From NCBI GenBank assembly GCA_019636175.1, contig JAHBYC010000017.1, positions 1 through 53,391 of the forward strand: a DNA stretch of 53,391 nt. Direction: 5' to 3'. The notes beneath the pieces are model-generated. The model did not search any database, was not told the origin of the DNA, and saw only the letters and a program-made list of their open reading frames with translations. This DNA is from Caulobacter sp. GTDB lineage: Bacteria; Pseudomonadota; Alphaproteobacteria; Caulobacterales; Caulobacteraceae. The position numbers and the translations under genes are program-made. Below, piece after piece: positions 26,707-35,142 of this stretch. Within the stretch, counting starts at the first letter, position 1. The number at the start of each line of letters is the position of its first letter.

Positions 26707-27615
26707 TCAAGGAACAGGGGCGGTTGGCCGGGTCGGCCAGCGGACCGAGCGGTTGAGGAACGGCGTATCCCGAAATGACTCATGGAGCCGGCCGATGTCG
26801 CGTTCGGTTTCCCAGACGGCATGACTGGCGGCCCAGACCTCCCGCGAGGCGAAGTCGCCGCGTGCTTCGGCCTTGCGGGCAACCTCGGCATAGCGCTCCA
26901 TTTGTCGGGCGTAGTCGATGTGCAGCGCCCAGAATTTTTCCACCAGCCGCTCGCCTTTGGCGGCCTGCTGATCAAACACCACCAGCCGTTCCCTGCCGGC
27001 GCGGGACGGTCCAAGCCGTGCGGCCAGATCGACGCGAACCTTGCGGCGCCGCGTCTCAAAGGCGTCGGCGCGCTCTTCGACCTTGGCGCCGAATAGCCGG
27101 ATGCGATGGACGCCGTCCTCGTAGAGGTTGGCGGGCGGCGGATCGTCGGGGGACCGCAGGACGCCGGCCGCGCGCAGATCTCCCTCCAGGGCGTTCATGT
27201 CTTTCAGGGTGGCGCCGACGTAGGCGTTCTCGATTTGGAAGACGTCATAGGCCATGCGTTCACGCGGTGCGCTGACCCCGATCAACCCGGCCAGCATTGA
27301 GAGGGTTCCGGCCCCGCAGATCGTCAGGATGGCCAAGGTCGGGTCCTTCTGGCCTGCCGGTCTGAGGATCATGAAATACAGCGGCAGAAGAAACAGGCCG
27401 ACAATCACCACCAAGGCCGGAAAGGCCTGAAGCCCAAGCGCTGGCCAGACGCCATTGATGTCCGTCAACCGGGCCGGGTCCACCCGAAGGATCGAGGCCC
27501 AGACGCCGGCGATGACCGCCGTCGCCAGCGTCGCCATGATCAGCGCCGCGGTCTTGTTCAGTCCGCCACCAACGCCCAGCGACCGCTGATGCCCCTTGCT
27601 CAGATCGTAAGTCAT
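26707..27615 (-). CDS. Membrane protein of unknown function with cytoplasmic helical domain
   Basis: 302 residues. Three hydrophobic segments lie in the first third (ALIMATLATAVIAGVWASIL at about 23-42, ALVVIVGLFLLPLYFMIL at about 68-85, and ILTICGAGTLSMLAGLIGV at about 95-113). The remainder is charged and Arg/Glu-rich (for example VEERADAFETRRRKVRVDLA and EKFWALHIDYARQMERYAEV) and probably forms long helices or a coiled coil. I recognise no family. It stands alone between ffh and the divergently read SDR gene, with normal base composition, though with somewhat more ordinary codon variety than neighbours. Confidence 0.65.
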   Translation of the reverse strand: MTYDLSKGHQRSLGVGGGLNKTAALIMATLATAVIAGVWASILRVDPARLTDINGVWPALGLQAFPALVVIVGLFLLPLYFMILRPAGQKDPTLAILTICGAGTLSMLAGLIGVSAPRERMAYDVFQIENAYVGATLKDMNALEGDLRAAGVLRSPDDPPPANLYEDGVHRIRLFGAKVEERADAFETRRRKVRVDLAARLGPSRAGRERLVVFDQQAAKGERLVEKFWALHIDYARQMERYAEVARKAEARGDFASREVWAASHAVWETERDIGRLHESFRDTPFLNRSVRWPTRPTAPVP

Positions 27616-27770
27616 GCCCGCCCCCCGAACGGTCGCCGCACCCTACGCAAGGGCCGGGAAACGTCCAAGCGGTCAATACGAGCCGCCCGGATTAAGGAGG
27701 TCAGGAAAACTGGCGAACCATCGAGGGGCGGGCGGCGTTAGTTCCGCTCAAGCCGCAAAGGAGCCAGGCC

Positions 27771-28757
27771 ATGACCAGCACCTCCGCTGACGCCTCCCGG
27801 GACGCCGCCCGCCAGCAACGGGAAATCCAGGATCAGGTCGCCCGCGCCGACAGGGCCGTCGGCGAGGAAAAGTCGTTCGGCGCCATGCAGGCGGGGGCCA
27901 GGCGCTATCCGGAAACGCCGTTGCCCCGGCAGCACGAGGCCAAGCCGGGCGACGAGGCCAGGCTGGACCCGGCGCCGATGTATGACGCGCCCTTCTACAA
28001 GGGTTCGGACAAGCTGAAGGACCGGGCCGCGATCATCACCGGCGGCGACAGCGGCATCGGCCGGTCCGTCGCGGTGCTGTTCGCGCGTGAGGGGGCCGAC
28101 GTGGCTATCGTCTATCTGCGGGACGAACAGGCGGATGCCGAGGCGACCCGGGCGGCCGTGGAGAAGGAAGGGCGCAGATGCCTGCTGATCCCCGGGGATG
28201 TCCGCGATCGCGCCTTCTGCCGCGAGGCGGTCGACAAGGCCGCCGCAGAGTTCGGGCGGCTCGACGTGCTAGTCAACAACGCCGCCTTCCAGATCCACTC
28301 CAGCTTCGAGGACCTGACCGAGGAGCACTTCGACACCACCCTCAAGACCAACCTCTACGGCTACTTCTTCATGGCCCAGGCCGCCGTCCCGCACATGAAG
28401 CCGGGCTCGGCCATCGTCATGACCGGCTCGGTCACCGGTCTGCTCGGCAATGCGGGGCTGCTGGACTATTCGATGACCAAGGGCGGGATTCACGCCTTTG
28501 TCCGGTCGTTGGCCACCCACTTGGTTCCCAAGGGAATCCGGGTCAACGCCGTGGCGCCGGGGCCGGTCTGGACGCCGCTCAATCCCAGCGACAAGACCGC
28601 CGACCAGATCACGAAATTTGGCAGCGACACCCCGATGAAGCGGCCGGCCCAGCCGGAAGAGATCGCTCCGGCCTATGTGTTTCTCGCCTCGCCGCAGACG
28701 GCCAGCTACATCACCGGCGAAATCCTGCCGATCATCGGCGGCTACAGCGGCGGCTGA
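27771..28757 (+). CDS. SDR-family NAD(P)-dependent oxidoreductase
   Basis: 328 residues. About 85 N-terminal residues precede the Rossmann fold; this extension is typical of the YghA/YhdF-type general-stress SDRs. Motifs: IITGGDSGIGRSVAVLF (TGxxxGIG), LVNNAAFQ (NNA), the catalytic Ser in MTGSVTG, and YSMTKGG (YxxxK) at about residues 240-246, then NAVAPGPVWTPL. The substrate is likely a small alcohol or aldehyde and cannot be told. AAAGGAG lies ahead of the ATG. It converges on the glutaredoxin-MauE gene. Confidence 0.92.
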   Translation: MTSTSADASRDAARQQREIQDQVARADRAVGEEKSFGAMQAGARRYPETPLPRQHEAKPGDEARLDPAPMYDAPFYKGSDKLKDRAAIITGGDSGIGRSVAVLFAREGADVAIVYLRDEQADAEATRAAVEKEGRRCLLIPGDVRDRAFCREAVDKAAAEFGRLDVLVNNAAFQIHSSFEDLTEEHFDTTLKTNLYGYFFMAQAAVPHMKPGSAIVMTGSVTGLLGNAGLLDYSMTKGGIHAFVRSLATHLVPKGIRVNAVAPGPVWTPLNPSDKTADQITKFGSDTPMKRPAQPEEIAPAYVFLASPQTASYITGEILPIIGGYSGG

Positions 28758-28773
28758 TCATCCCGGAACACCA

Positions 28774-29526
28774 CTAGATCGCCATGCGCGCCATCATCCA
28801 CAGCGCCATGGCGACCATCATCACATTCTCGGTCAGGGAGACGAAGCCCAGCGGCACATTACTGTCGCCGCCGACGCAGGCGCATTTCAGGTCGCGCTTG
28901 TCGAGATAGACGGCCTTGAACACCGACACCGCCCCGATGGCGCCGATGACCAGGGCGACCGGGCCCGACAGCCATGTGAGCACGCCGGCCGCCATCAGGA
29001 CGCCGGCCCCCAGTTCGGCGAACGGATAGACCTTGCCATAGGGGACCCACCGGCGGGCCAGCAGATCGTAGTTGAGGAACATGGCCGAGAAGCTTTCCAG
29101 ATCGCGCAGTTTCTGGACCGCCAGCACCACCATGCTGAAGGCGATGAACCATTCTGCGGCCCGCAGGGTCAGCGGCGATCCGAAGGCCGCCTGGCTGGCC
29201 GCCAGCGCCATCAGCGCCGTGCCGACAAAGATGGCGATGACCGGGGTGTAGGTCTTTTCCTTCGGGTCCCGCACCGGCTTGCCGAAGAACCGGCGCAGAT
29301 CGTCGTAGCCGCCGATCCGCTTGCCGTCGATGAAGGTCTGGGGCGTGGTCCTGACGTCGTGCTCGGCCTTGAAGGCGTCCGTCTCGGCCCGGGTCGTCAG
29401 CCACCGATCGTCGATGTCAAAGCCCTGGCTCCTGAGCAGGTGGCGGCTTTTCAGGCCCCAGGGGCAGACATGGTCCGGCATGACCATGCGGTAGAGGGTG
29501 GCCTTTCGGCCGGTGGACTGGGTCAT
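28774..29526 (-). CDS. Glutaredoxin-MauE fusion membrane protein
   Basis: 250 residues in two parts. Residues 8-80 look like a glutaredoxin/GST N-terminal thioredoxin fold with the active-site-like CPWG at 21-24, the cis-Pro segment TPQTFIDGKRIGGYDDL and a following helix. Residues 95-250 hold four hydrophobic helices of the MauE/DoxX type, with a conserved CAC at 215-217 and LTENVMMVAMALWMM at the end. MauE-type proteins are membrane thiol-redox helpers, so the fusion could pass electrons to or from thiols across the inner membrane (inference). A MerR-type promoter 41 bases upstream and the divergent merR-like gene indicate metal or thiol-stress control. Confidence 0.85.
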   Translation of the reverse strand: MTQSTGRKATLYRMVMPDHVCPWGLKSRHLLRSQGFDIDDRWLTTRAETDAFKAEHDVRTTPQTFIDGKRIGGYDDLRRFFGKPVRDPKEKTYTPVIAIFVGTALMALAASQAAFGSPLTLRAAEWFIAFSMVVLAVQKLRDLESFSAMFLNYDLLARRWVPYGKVYPFAELGAGVLMAAGVLTWLSGPVALVIGAIGAVSVFKAVYLDKRDLKCACVGGDSNVPLGFVSLTENVMMVAMALWMMARMAI

Positions 29527-29566
29527 CTGGCTCGCTTTCCGTTGCCTGTGTAACTGGACCCGCCCT

Positions 29567-29597
29567 ATGTAGGTTCCGTACCGTGGTACGGAGTCAA
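29567..29597 (-). promoter_or_regulatory. MerR-type promoter and operator for the glutaredoxin-MauE gene
   Basis: On the minus strand TTGACT (29592-29597) and a weak -10 CTACAT (29567-29572) are separated by 19 bases, the long spacer that is diagnostic of MerR-activated promoters. The spacer is filled by a perfect 8+2+8 dyad TCCGTACC-N2-GGTACGGA (29575-29592), which matches the classical mercury operator half-sites CCGTAC/GTACGG. It also overlaps the start region of the divergent regulator (ATG at 29604), so self-repression is likely. Confidence 0.8.
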
Positions 29598-29603
29598 GAG
29601 GTC

Positions 29604-30020
29604 ATGTCGACTACGATCGCCGGTCTGGCGCGCAGCAGCGGCGTCGGGGTCGAGACGGTGCGCTTCTATCAGCGGCGGGGCCTGCTGGAGACGCCGGAGA
29701 AGGAGGGCGGGATCCGGCGTTATGGCGACGACCATGTCCGCCGCCTGCGCTTCATCCGCTCGGCCCAGGCGGCCGGCTTCACCCTCGACCAGATCGCCGA
29801 GCTTCTCACCCTGGATTCCGGCCTCGACCATGCACGGGCCCAGGCGCTGGCCCTGAGCCGCATCGAGGCCCTCGACGCCAGGATCCTGGAGCTTCAGCGG
29901 TCCCGCGCCGTCCTGGCCGGACTGGCCAGGGACTGCGCCGCCTCGGCGGGGCCCTGCGCGATCATCGCGGCCTTCGAAGGCGAGGGCGGGGGCGAGGGCG
30001 GCAGGGAGGTTTCGGAGTGA
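29604..30020 (+). CDS. MerR-family transcriptional regulator (MerR/mercury-like variant)
   Basis: 138 residues. Winged-helix domain TIAGLARSSGVGVETVRFYQRRGLL, then the IRRYGDDHVRRLRFIRSAQ region, a long dimerisation helix (79-108), and a C-terminal Cys-x6-Cys pair (Cys111, Cys118) followed by IIAAF. This is the layout of the mercury regulator MerR, where three cysteines (82, 117, 126 in Tn501) bind Hg(II). Here the first is a His (His76) and the last pair has two fewer residues between them, so the effector may differ. The upstream ATG at 29583 is rejected: it would lie inside the operator dyad. RBS-like AGAGG precedes 29604. Confidence 0.88.
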   Translation: MSTTIAGLARSSGVGVETVRFYQRRGLLETPEKEGGIRRYGDDHVRRLRFIRSAQAAGFTLDQIAELLTLDSGLDHARAQALALSRIEALDARILELQRSRAVLAGLARDCAASAGPCAIIAAFEGEGGGEGGREVSE

Positions 30021-30075
30021 CCAAAGCGCCGCGACAAGGCGCAAGCCGGCCCGGACCTGACGACCGTTCACGAAA

Positions 30076-30105
30076 AACCCCGCCGGGGCGTACCTCGGCG
30101 GGGTT
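30076..30105 (-). terminator. Intrinsic terminator of the M3 peptidase gene
   Basis: AACCCCGCCG pairs with CGGCGGGGTT around a 10-base loop; preceded on the plus strand by five A residues, which become a T-run on the minus strand. It lies 28 bases past the peptidase stop and may also end the merR transcript. Confidence 0.8.
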
Positions 30106-30132
30106 GATCACGTCGCGACGCGAAGGGGCGGA

Positions 30133-32259
30133 TCAGGCCCCTTCAGGGACCGGGAAGCCCCGGTCGCGCATCAGGGCGCCGATCTTGGGATCGCGGCCTC
30201 GGAAGTCGCGGAACTGCTCGGCCGGGTCCTTGCGGTTGCCCTGGCTGAGGATGGTCGCATACAGCCGGTCGGCGGTCTTGCGGTCATAGGCGCTGCCGGC
30301 TTCCATGAAGGCTTCCCAGCAGTCGGCGGTCAGGGTGTCGGCCCAAAGATAGCTGTAGTAGCCGGCCGAGTAGCCGTCGCTGGAGAAGACGTGGCCGAAC
30401 TGCGGCGTGCGGTGACGCATGACGATCTCTTCGGGCATGCCCAGCTTGGCCAGTTCCTCGCGCTCGAACTTGTCCGGATCGATGGTCACGTCGCCGGCCA
30501 GATGCAGCTTCATGTCGATCAGGGCGCTGGCCAGATACTCGACGGTGTCGAAGCCCTGGTTGAAGGTCTTGGCCTTTTCGATCTTGGCCACCAGCTCGGC
30601 CGGGATCGGCTTCTTGGTCTGGTAGTGGATGATGTACTTCTTCATCACCTCGGGCGTGGTCAGCCAGTGCTCGTTGAGCTGGCTGGGGAACTCCACATAG
30701 TCGCGGGCGACGCTGGTGCCCGAGACCGACGGATAGACCACGTCGGAGCACAGGCCGTGGATGGCGTGGCCGAACTCGTGGAACATGGTCTCGGCGTCGT
30801 CCCAGCTGATCAGCACCGGGGCGCCGTCCTCGCCTTTGATGTAGTTGCAGTTGTTGCTGACCAGGGTGGTGATCGGCTTCTTGAAGGTCTCCTGGGTGCG
30901 GTAGTCGGTCATCCAGGCGCCCGAGCGCTTGCCGTCGCGGGCGAAGGGGTCGAAGTACCACAGGCCGACGTGTTTGCCCTTGCGGGTGACCTCCCAGACC
31001 TTGACCTCGGGGTGGAAGACCGGGACGCCGCTGACCGGCTTGAACTTGAACCCGTGCAGCTTGCCGGCGGCGAAGAACAGGGCCTCGCGCAGGTTGTTGA
31101 GCTCGAGGTAGGGCTTCACCTCGTTCAGATCGAGGTCGTACTTCGCCTTGCGGACCTTCTCGGCGTAGTAGCGGTAGTCCCAGGGGGCCAGCTTGAAGCC
31201 GCCGCCCTCGGCGTCGATGATCGCCTGCATGTCGGCCACGTCGCGTTTGACGGCGGCGACGGCCGGCGGCCAGACCGCTTCCATCAGCTCCATCGCCCGC
31301 TCGGGGGTCTTGGCCATGGAATCTTCCAGGCGCCAGTGGGCGTGGGTCTTGAAGCCCAGCAGCTTGGCGCGTTCGGCCCGCAGCTTGAGGATCTTGGTGA
31401 TGATGGCGTTGTTGTCGAACTCGCCGCCGTTGTCGCCGCGGTTGACGAAGGCCTTCCAGACCTTCTCGCGGGCGGCGCGGTTGGGGGAGTAGGTCAGGAA
31501 GGGCTGGGCGCTGGAGCGGGTGTTGAGGATCACACCCTTGCCGTCCTGGCCCTTGGCCTTGGCGGTCGAGCGGGCGGTCTCGGCCAGGGAGTCGGGCAGA
31601 CCCTCCAGCTCGGCCGGCTCGAGAACCGTGATCAGCCCTTCGTCGTGCAGCAGGTTCTTGTTGAACTCGGTGAACAGCCCGGCCAGTTCCTCGTTGATCG
31701 CCGCGACGCGGGCCTTGTCGGCCGCGTTGAGGTTGGCGCCGGAGCGGACGAAGTTGTTGTGATACAGCCAGGTGACCCGCTTCTGCTCGTCGGTCAGATC
31801 GGCGGCGCCGCGGCTATTGTAGACGTCGCGGACGCGGCTGAAGAGGGCGGCGTTCTGGGTGATGCTGTCGTTGAAGGCCGACAGTTTGGGGTCCATCTCG
31901 GCCTCGACCGCCTGGAACTCCGGCGAGCTCATGTTCGACGACCAGACGCCATAGTAGCGGTAGAGGCGGCCCAGCATGCGGCCGGAATCTTCCATCGCCG
32001 CGATGGTGTTGGCGAAGCTGGGCGGGGCGGCGTTGGCGGTGATGGCGTCGAATTCGGCCAGGTTCTCGGCCATGGCCAGTTCCAGCGCCGGCTTGAAATC
32101 GGAGACCTTGACCTTGTCGAAGGCCGGCAGTCCGCCGTAGGGCCCGGTCCAGGGGGCGGTCAGGGCGTTGCCCGTCCCGGCGGAGAAGGCGAAGGCGGGT
32201 TTGACCGCGGCGGTGGCGACGGCGGCGGCCGAGGCGGCCAGAAGGGTTCGACGATTCAC
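30133..32259 (-). CDS. dcp: M3 family metallopeptidase (peptidyl-dipeptidase Dcp type)
   Basis: 708 residues with an N-terminal export signal (NRRTLLAASAAAVATAAVKP, possibly Tat). The zinc site is HEFGH at 494-498 within MFHEFGHAIHGL, and the following conserved NEHWLTTPEVMKKYI and the C-terminal YSAGYYSYLWADTL (with the catalytic Tyr region) mark it as the Dcp/OpdA group. It removes C-terminal dipeptides from short peptides, here in the periplasm. Length fits the family. It follows the M56 gene on the same strand with a 115-base gap, so separate expression is likely. Confidence 0.93.
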   Translation of the reverse strand: MNRRTLLAASAAAVATAAVKPAFAFSAGTGNALTAPWTGPYGGLPAFDKVKVSDFKPALELAMAENLAEFDAITANAAPPSFANTIAAMEDSGRMLGRLYRYYGVWSSNMSSPEFQAVEAEMDPKLSAFNDSITQNAALFSRVRDVYNSRGAADLTDEQKRVTWLYHNNFVRSGANLNAADKARVAAINEELAGLFTEFNKNLLHDEGLITVLEPAELEGLPDSLAETARSTAKAKGQDGKGVILNTRSSAQPFLTYSPNRAAREKVWKAFVNRGDNGGEFDNNAIITKILKLRAERAKLLGFKTHAHWRLEDSMAKTPERAMELMEAVWPPAVAAVKRDVADMQAIIDAEGGGFKLAPWDYRYYAEKVRKAKYDLDLNEVKPYLELNNLREALFFAAGKLHGFKFKPVSGVPVFHPEVKVWEVTRKGKHVGLWYFDPFARDGKRSGAWMTDYRTQETFKKPITTLVSNNCNYIKGEDGAPVLISWDDAETMFHEFGHAIHGLCSDVVYPSVSGTSVARDYVEFPSQLNEHWLTTPEVMKKYIIHYQTKKPIPAELVAKIEKAKTFNQGFDTVEYLASALIDMKLHLAGDVTIDPDKFEREELAKLGMPEEIVMRHRTPQFGHVFSSDGYSAGYYSYLWADTLTADCWEAFMEAGSAYDRKTADRLYATILSQGNRKDPAEQFRDFRGRDPKIGALMRDRGFPVPEGA

Positions 32260-32374
32260 GGGCAGTTGGCTCCGGTGTGACAGTTTGGCCGGACCCTAGG
32301 CCATTGCCCGCGGCGCGTCACATGACAGCGATGTAATCAAACCGCGTCCCCGCCGGAGCGCGGGGGCGCCGGCC

Positions 32375-33274
32375 TCAGCGCAGCAGCATCACGTTCATCA
32401 CCGGCGCGGGCCAGTGCGGCGGCGGCGGTTCCTGGATCCGGGGCGGCTGGGCGCTCCAGGCGATGCCGGCGGCCAGCAGGGCGATGGCGGTGATCAGGCC
32501 AAGGCCGATCAGCTGGCGGCCGCTGGGCGGCGCGGGGCGGCGCAGCAGGGCGATGCGGGCTTCCAGCGGGTGGCGTTCGGGCGCCAGCCAGGTGCAGCCG
32601 ACCGGCAGGGCCTGTTCGGCCAGCTGGCTCTTGAGCATGGTCTCGGCATAGCGGCGGCGCTCGCGGGGGAAGCGGGCGACAACCACGGCGTCGCAGGCCA
32701 GTTCCTGGTCCAGACGGATGCGGCTGGCGGCCATGTGAACCAGCGGATTGTACCAGAACAGGCATTGCAGCGCGGCCAGCACGGCGTTGGCGCGAGGATC
32801 GTCGCGGTCCAGATGCACCCGCTCATGGGCCCGGATCAGCGCCTGCTCCTGGGGCGTGAAGCGGGCGTCGAAATCGCTGGGCAGGATCAGTCGCGGATCG
32901 AGGAAGCCGACGATGGCCGGGCCGGCCTGGCCCCTGGCCGCCTTGCGCATGAAGCGCCGCTGGCCGACGGCCAGGCGGGTGGCGAAGAGGGCGGCGCCGA
33001 CAAGCCAGGCCAGCACCGCCAGCGCCGACAGGACCGGGGCCGACTCGAACAGGCCGCGCAGATCGGGGGTGTTGGCGGCCAGATGCGCCGGAACGCTGCG
33101 CAGCGCCGGCAGCAGGCTGGCGAAGGCGGTCAGCGGCACGGCCAGCCAAAGGGCGTAGGCGGCCCGGGCGCCGAAGGTCTTGAGGATCGGACCGCGCAGA
33201 GCCAGCACCAGCACAATGGCGGCTCCGGCCGCCAGATTGAGCTTGAGCAGGATCAGCAGCAGGTCACTGATCAT
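32375..33274 (-). CDS. M56 family membrane metallopeptidase (BlaR1-like)
   Basis: 299 residues. Hydrophobic helices at about 3-25, 35-58 and 80-100 precede the zinc motif HERVH (residues 150-154, RAHERVHLDRDDPRAN) and another hydrophobic segment ends the protein at about 245-270. Pattern and the neighbouring BlaI gene, which overlaps it by 11 bases, show a BlaR1/MecR1-type sensor protease; it lacks the C-terminal penicillin-binding sensor domain of true BlaR1. The signal it senses is unknown. Its proteolysis of the BlaI repressor is inferred from family knowledge. Confidence 0.88.
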   Translation of the reverse strand: MISDLLLILLKLNLAAGAAIVLVLALRGPILKTFGARAAYALWLAVPLTAFASLLPALRSVPAHLAANTPDLRGLFESAPVLSALAVLAWLVGAALFATRLAVGQRRFMRKAARGQAGPAIVGFLDPRLILPSDFDARFTPQEQALIRAHERVHLDRDDPRANAVLAALQCLFWYNPLVHMAASRIRLDQELACDAVVVARFPRERRRYAETMLKSQLAEQALPVGCTWLAPERHPLEARIALLRRPAPPSGRQLIGLGLITAIALLAAGIAWSAQPPRIQEPPPPHWPAPVMNVMLLR

Positions 33275-33647
33275 CGCCCATCTCCTCGATCAGCGCCTTC
33301 AGACGGGTCACTTCCTGAGGGCTGAGTTTGCGGTGCTCGGCGAAATGGGAGATCAGCGGGGCCAGCTGTCCGTCGAACAGCCGGTCGAGAAGCCCCTGGC
33401 TTTCACTGGCGACATAGTCGCTGCGCTGGACCACCGGGCGATACTGGTGGCGACCCCCGCCGCGCTCGGACTTGATGACGTTCTTCTTCAGCAGGCGGTT
33501 GATCAGCGTCTTGACCGTGGCGTCGCCCCAGTCCTGGCCTTCCTTGACGGCGGCGACGAGCTCCTCGGCGGTGCAGGGCCCCCGCTTCCACAGGGCCTCC
33601 ATGACCTGACTTTCGGCGCTGGTGATCTGTACGGGTTCGCGAGCCAT
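33264..33647 (-). CDS. BlaI/MecI/CopY-family repressor
   Basis: 127 residues. Winged-helix pattern typical of the family: ITSAESQVMEALWKRGPCTA at the start, ATVKTLINRLLKKNVIK as the recognition helix region, then RYRPVVQRSDYV and a dimerisation tail ending LSPQEVTRLKALIEEM. It overlaps the M56 gene by 11 bases; in this arrangement the protease usually cleaves the repressor. A promoter with an overlapping palindrome lies directly upstream, suggesting autorepression. No beta-lactamase is adjacent, although two beta-lactamase-fold hydrolases occur earlier in the window. Confidence 0.92.
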   Translation of the reverse strand: MAREPVQITSAESQVMEALWKRGPCTAEELVAAVKEGQDWGDATVKTLINRLLKKNVIKSERGGGRHQYRPVVQRSDYVASESQGLLDRLFDGQLAPLISHFAEHRKLSPQEVTRLKALIEEMGDDQ

Positions 33648-33654
33648 GGAATTG

Positions 33655-33682
33655 AGATTACGCCGGTAATGTATGGGGTCAA
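33655..33682 (-). promoter_or_regulatory. Promoter/operator of the BlaI-M56 operon
   Basis: On the minus strand TTGACC (33677-33682) and TAATCT (33655-33660) are separated by 16 bases. The spacer and -10 contain the dyad ATTACCGGCGTAAT (33657-33670), a plausible repressor half-site pair. The -10 lies 8 bases before the ATG codon, so the leader would be very short or absent. Confidence 0.55.
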
Positions 33683-33699
33683 GCGGTTATTGCTCCCCG

Positions 33700-35142
33700 T
33701 CAGTCACCCTGGGGAAGGGGCAGGCGGACAATCGCGGTCAATCCGCCGGGACCGTTGAGCAGGGACACATCGCCGCCGTGGGCGCGGGCGATGGAGCGCG
33801 CGGCCGCCAGGCCCAGACCGACCCCGCCTTCCAGGGTCCGTGCTGCCTCGGCGCGATAGAAGGGCTGAAAGACCCGCTCCAGTTCGCCGGGCGGCAGGCC
33901 CGGTCCCGCGTCGGCGATGCGCACCACCGCCTCATCGCCTTCCCGCGTCAGGCGGATGCGGGCCTGGCCGCCGTATTTGACGGCGTTGTCGACCAGGTTC
34001 GCGAACAGACGCTGCAGGGCCAGGGCGTCGGCCTCGAGGATCAGCGGGGCGCCGGTCTCGACCGAGACGTCGCCGCCGAGAAGTTCGGCGTCGTCAGCCA
34101 CGACCTCCAGCACTGACAGCAGATCCAGCCGCCGGCGGTCCCGAACCGCGCTGGCGTCACGAATGAAGCTGAGGACCGCCGAGATCATCGCCTCCATCTG
34201 GTCGATGTCGCCGCCAAGGCTGCCTTTGAGGGCGTCCGGCGCGGATTCCAGCTTGAAGCGCATGCGGGCCAGCGGGGTGCGCAGATCGTGGGAGATGGCG
34301 CCGACCATGGCTGTGCGGTCCTCGACATAGCGGGCCAGCCTCGCCTGCATCTCGTTGAAGGCCTGGGCCGCGGCGCCGATTTCGGCGGGCCCCGACAGGC
34401 TCATGGCTGGAAGGCCGGGGTCGCGACCCAGCCGCTCGGCCGCGCGGGCGAAGGCGCGCAGGGGCGCGGTGATGCGGCGGGCGAACAGATATCCGGCCGG
34501 CGCCACCACCAGCAGACATCCGGCCAGCCAGATCAGAATTCGCTTCTGCCAGGGGTTGGGAAATCCCTCCGGCGGCGGTCGCACCACCACCCAGCTTCCG
34601 TCGACCTGCCGAAGGGCGGCGGTGAAGCTTCCCAGCAGGGGGCGCTGGAAGTCGTCCGGCGGGCGGCCGCCGGGACCGCGATCCGCGAAGGGGTCCTTGC
34701 GGGCGCCTGGTCCCGGTCCTGCGGTCCGGAAGCGAGGTTTGCCGTCTGCGAAGCCGTGATCTCTGAAGCGAATGGAATAGGGGAACGGCGGGCCGTCCTC
34801 GATGACTCTGACCCGGTCCGGCGCGACATTCAGCAGCTGCGCCAGGGCTCTCGCGGTCTCCCGGTCGTGGCCGCCGGGGTCATTCCGGCCTGACGGCGGA
34901 TTGAAGGTCGCGGCCACGCTGCGGGCCAGCGGCGGATCACGGCTCGCGCCCTCCGGCCTGGCCGCGGCGGGTCGGCCCCTCAGGGCGTCCGCGACCTCGG
35001 TCAGGCGATAGATGCTGGGGCGAGGGGGCTGCATCAGCAGGACCACGGCCACGGTCATCAACTGGGCCGCCGCCAGGGTCAGCAACAGCAGCATGACGAC
35101 CTGCAGCGCGAACGGCGCCCGTCCGGGCCATCGGCGGATCAC
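33700..35142 (-). CDS. Sensor histidine kinase (OmpR-type two-component system)
   Basis: 480 residues. A helix at about 12-35 and another at about 205-230 enclose a periplasmic sensor region that is Pro/Arg/Gly-rich (with RDPPLARSVAAT and several PGPG stretches); a HAMP-like linker follows. Kinase motifs: H-box AISHDLRTPLARM (phosphorylated His285), N-box LFANLVDNAVKYGG, G1 IADAGPGLPPGEL and G2 GGVGLGLAAARSIARAHGG. Overlaps the upstream regulator gene by four bases. The stimulus is unknown. Confidence 0.93.
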   Translation of the reverse strand: MIRRWPGRAPFALQVVMLLLLTLAAAQLMTVAVVLLMQPPRPSIYRLTEVADALRGRPAAARPEGASRDPPLARSVAATFNPPSGRNDPGGHDRETARALAQLLNVAPDRVRVIEDGPPFPYSIRFRDHGFADGKPRFRTAGPGPGARKDPFADRGPGGRPPDDFQRPLLGSFTAALRQVDGSWVVVRPPPEGFPNPWQKRILIWLAGCLLVVAPAGYLFARRITAPLRAFARAAERLGRDPGLPAMSLSGPAEIGAAAQAFNEMQARLARYVEDRTAMVGAISHDLRTPLARMRFKLESAPDALKGSLGGDIDQMEAMISAVLSFIRDASAVRDRRRLDLLSVLEVVADDAELLGGDVSVETGAPLILEADALALQRLFANLVDNAVKYGGQARIRLTREGDEAVVRIADAGPGLPPGELERVFQPFYRAEAARTLEGGVGLGLAAARSIARAHGGDVSLLNGPGGLTAIVRLPLPQGD

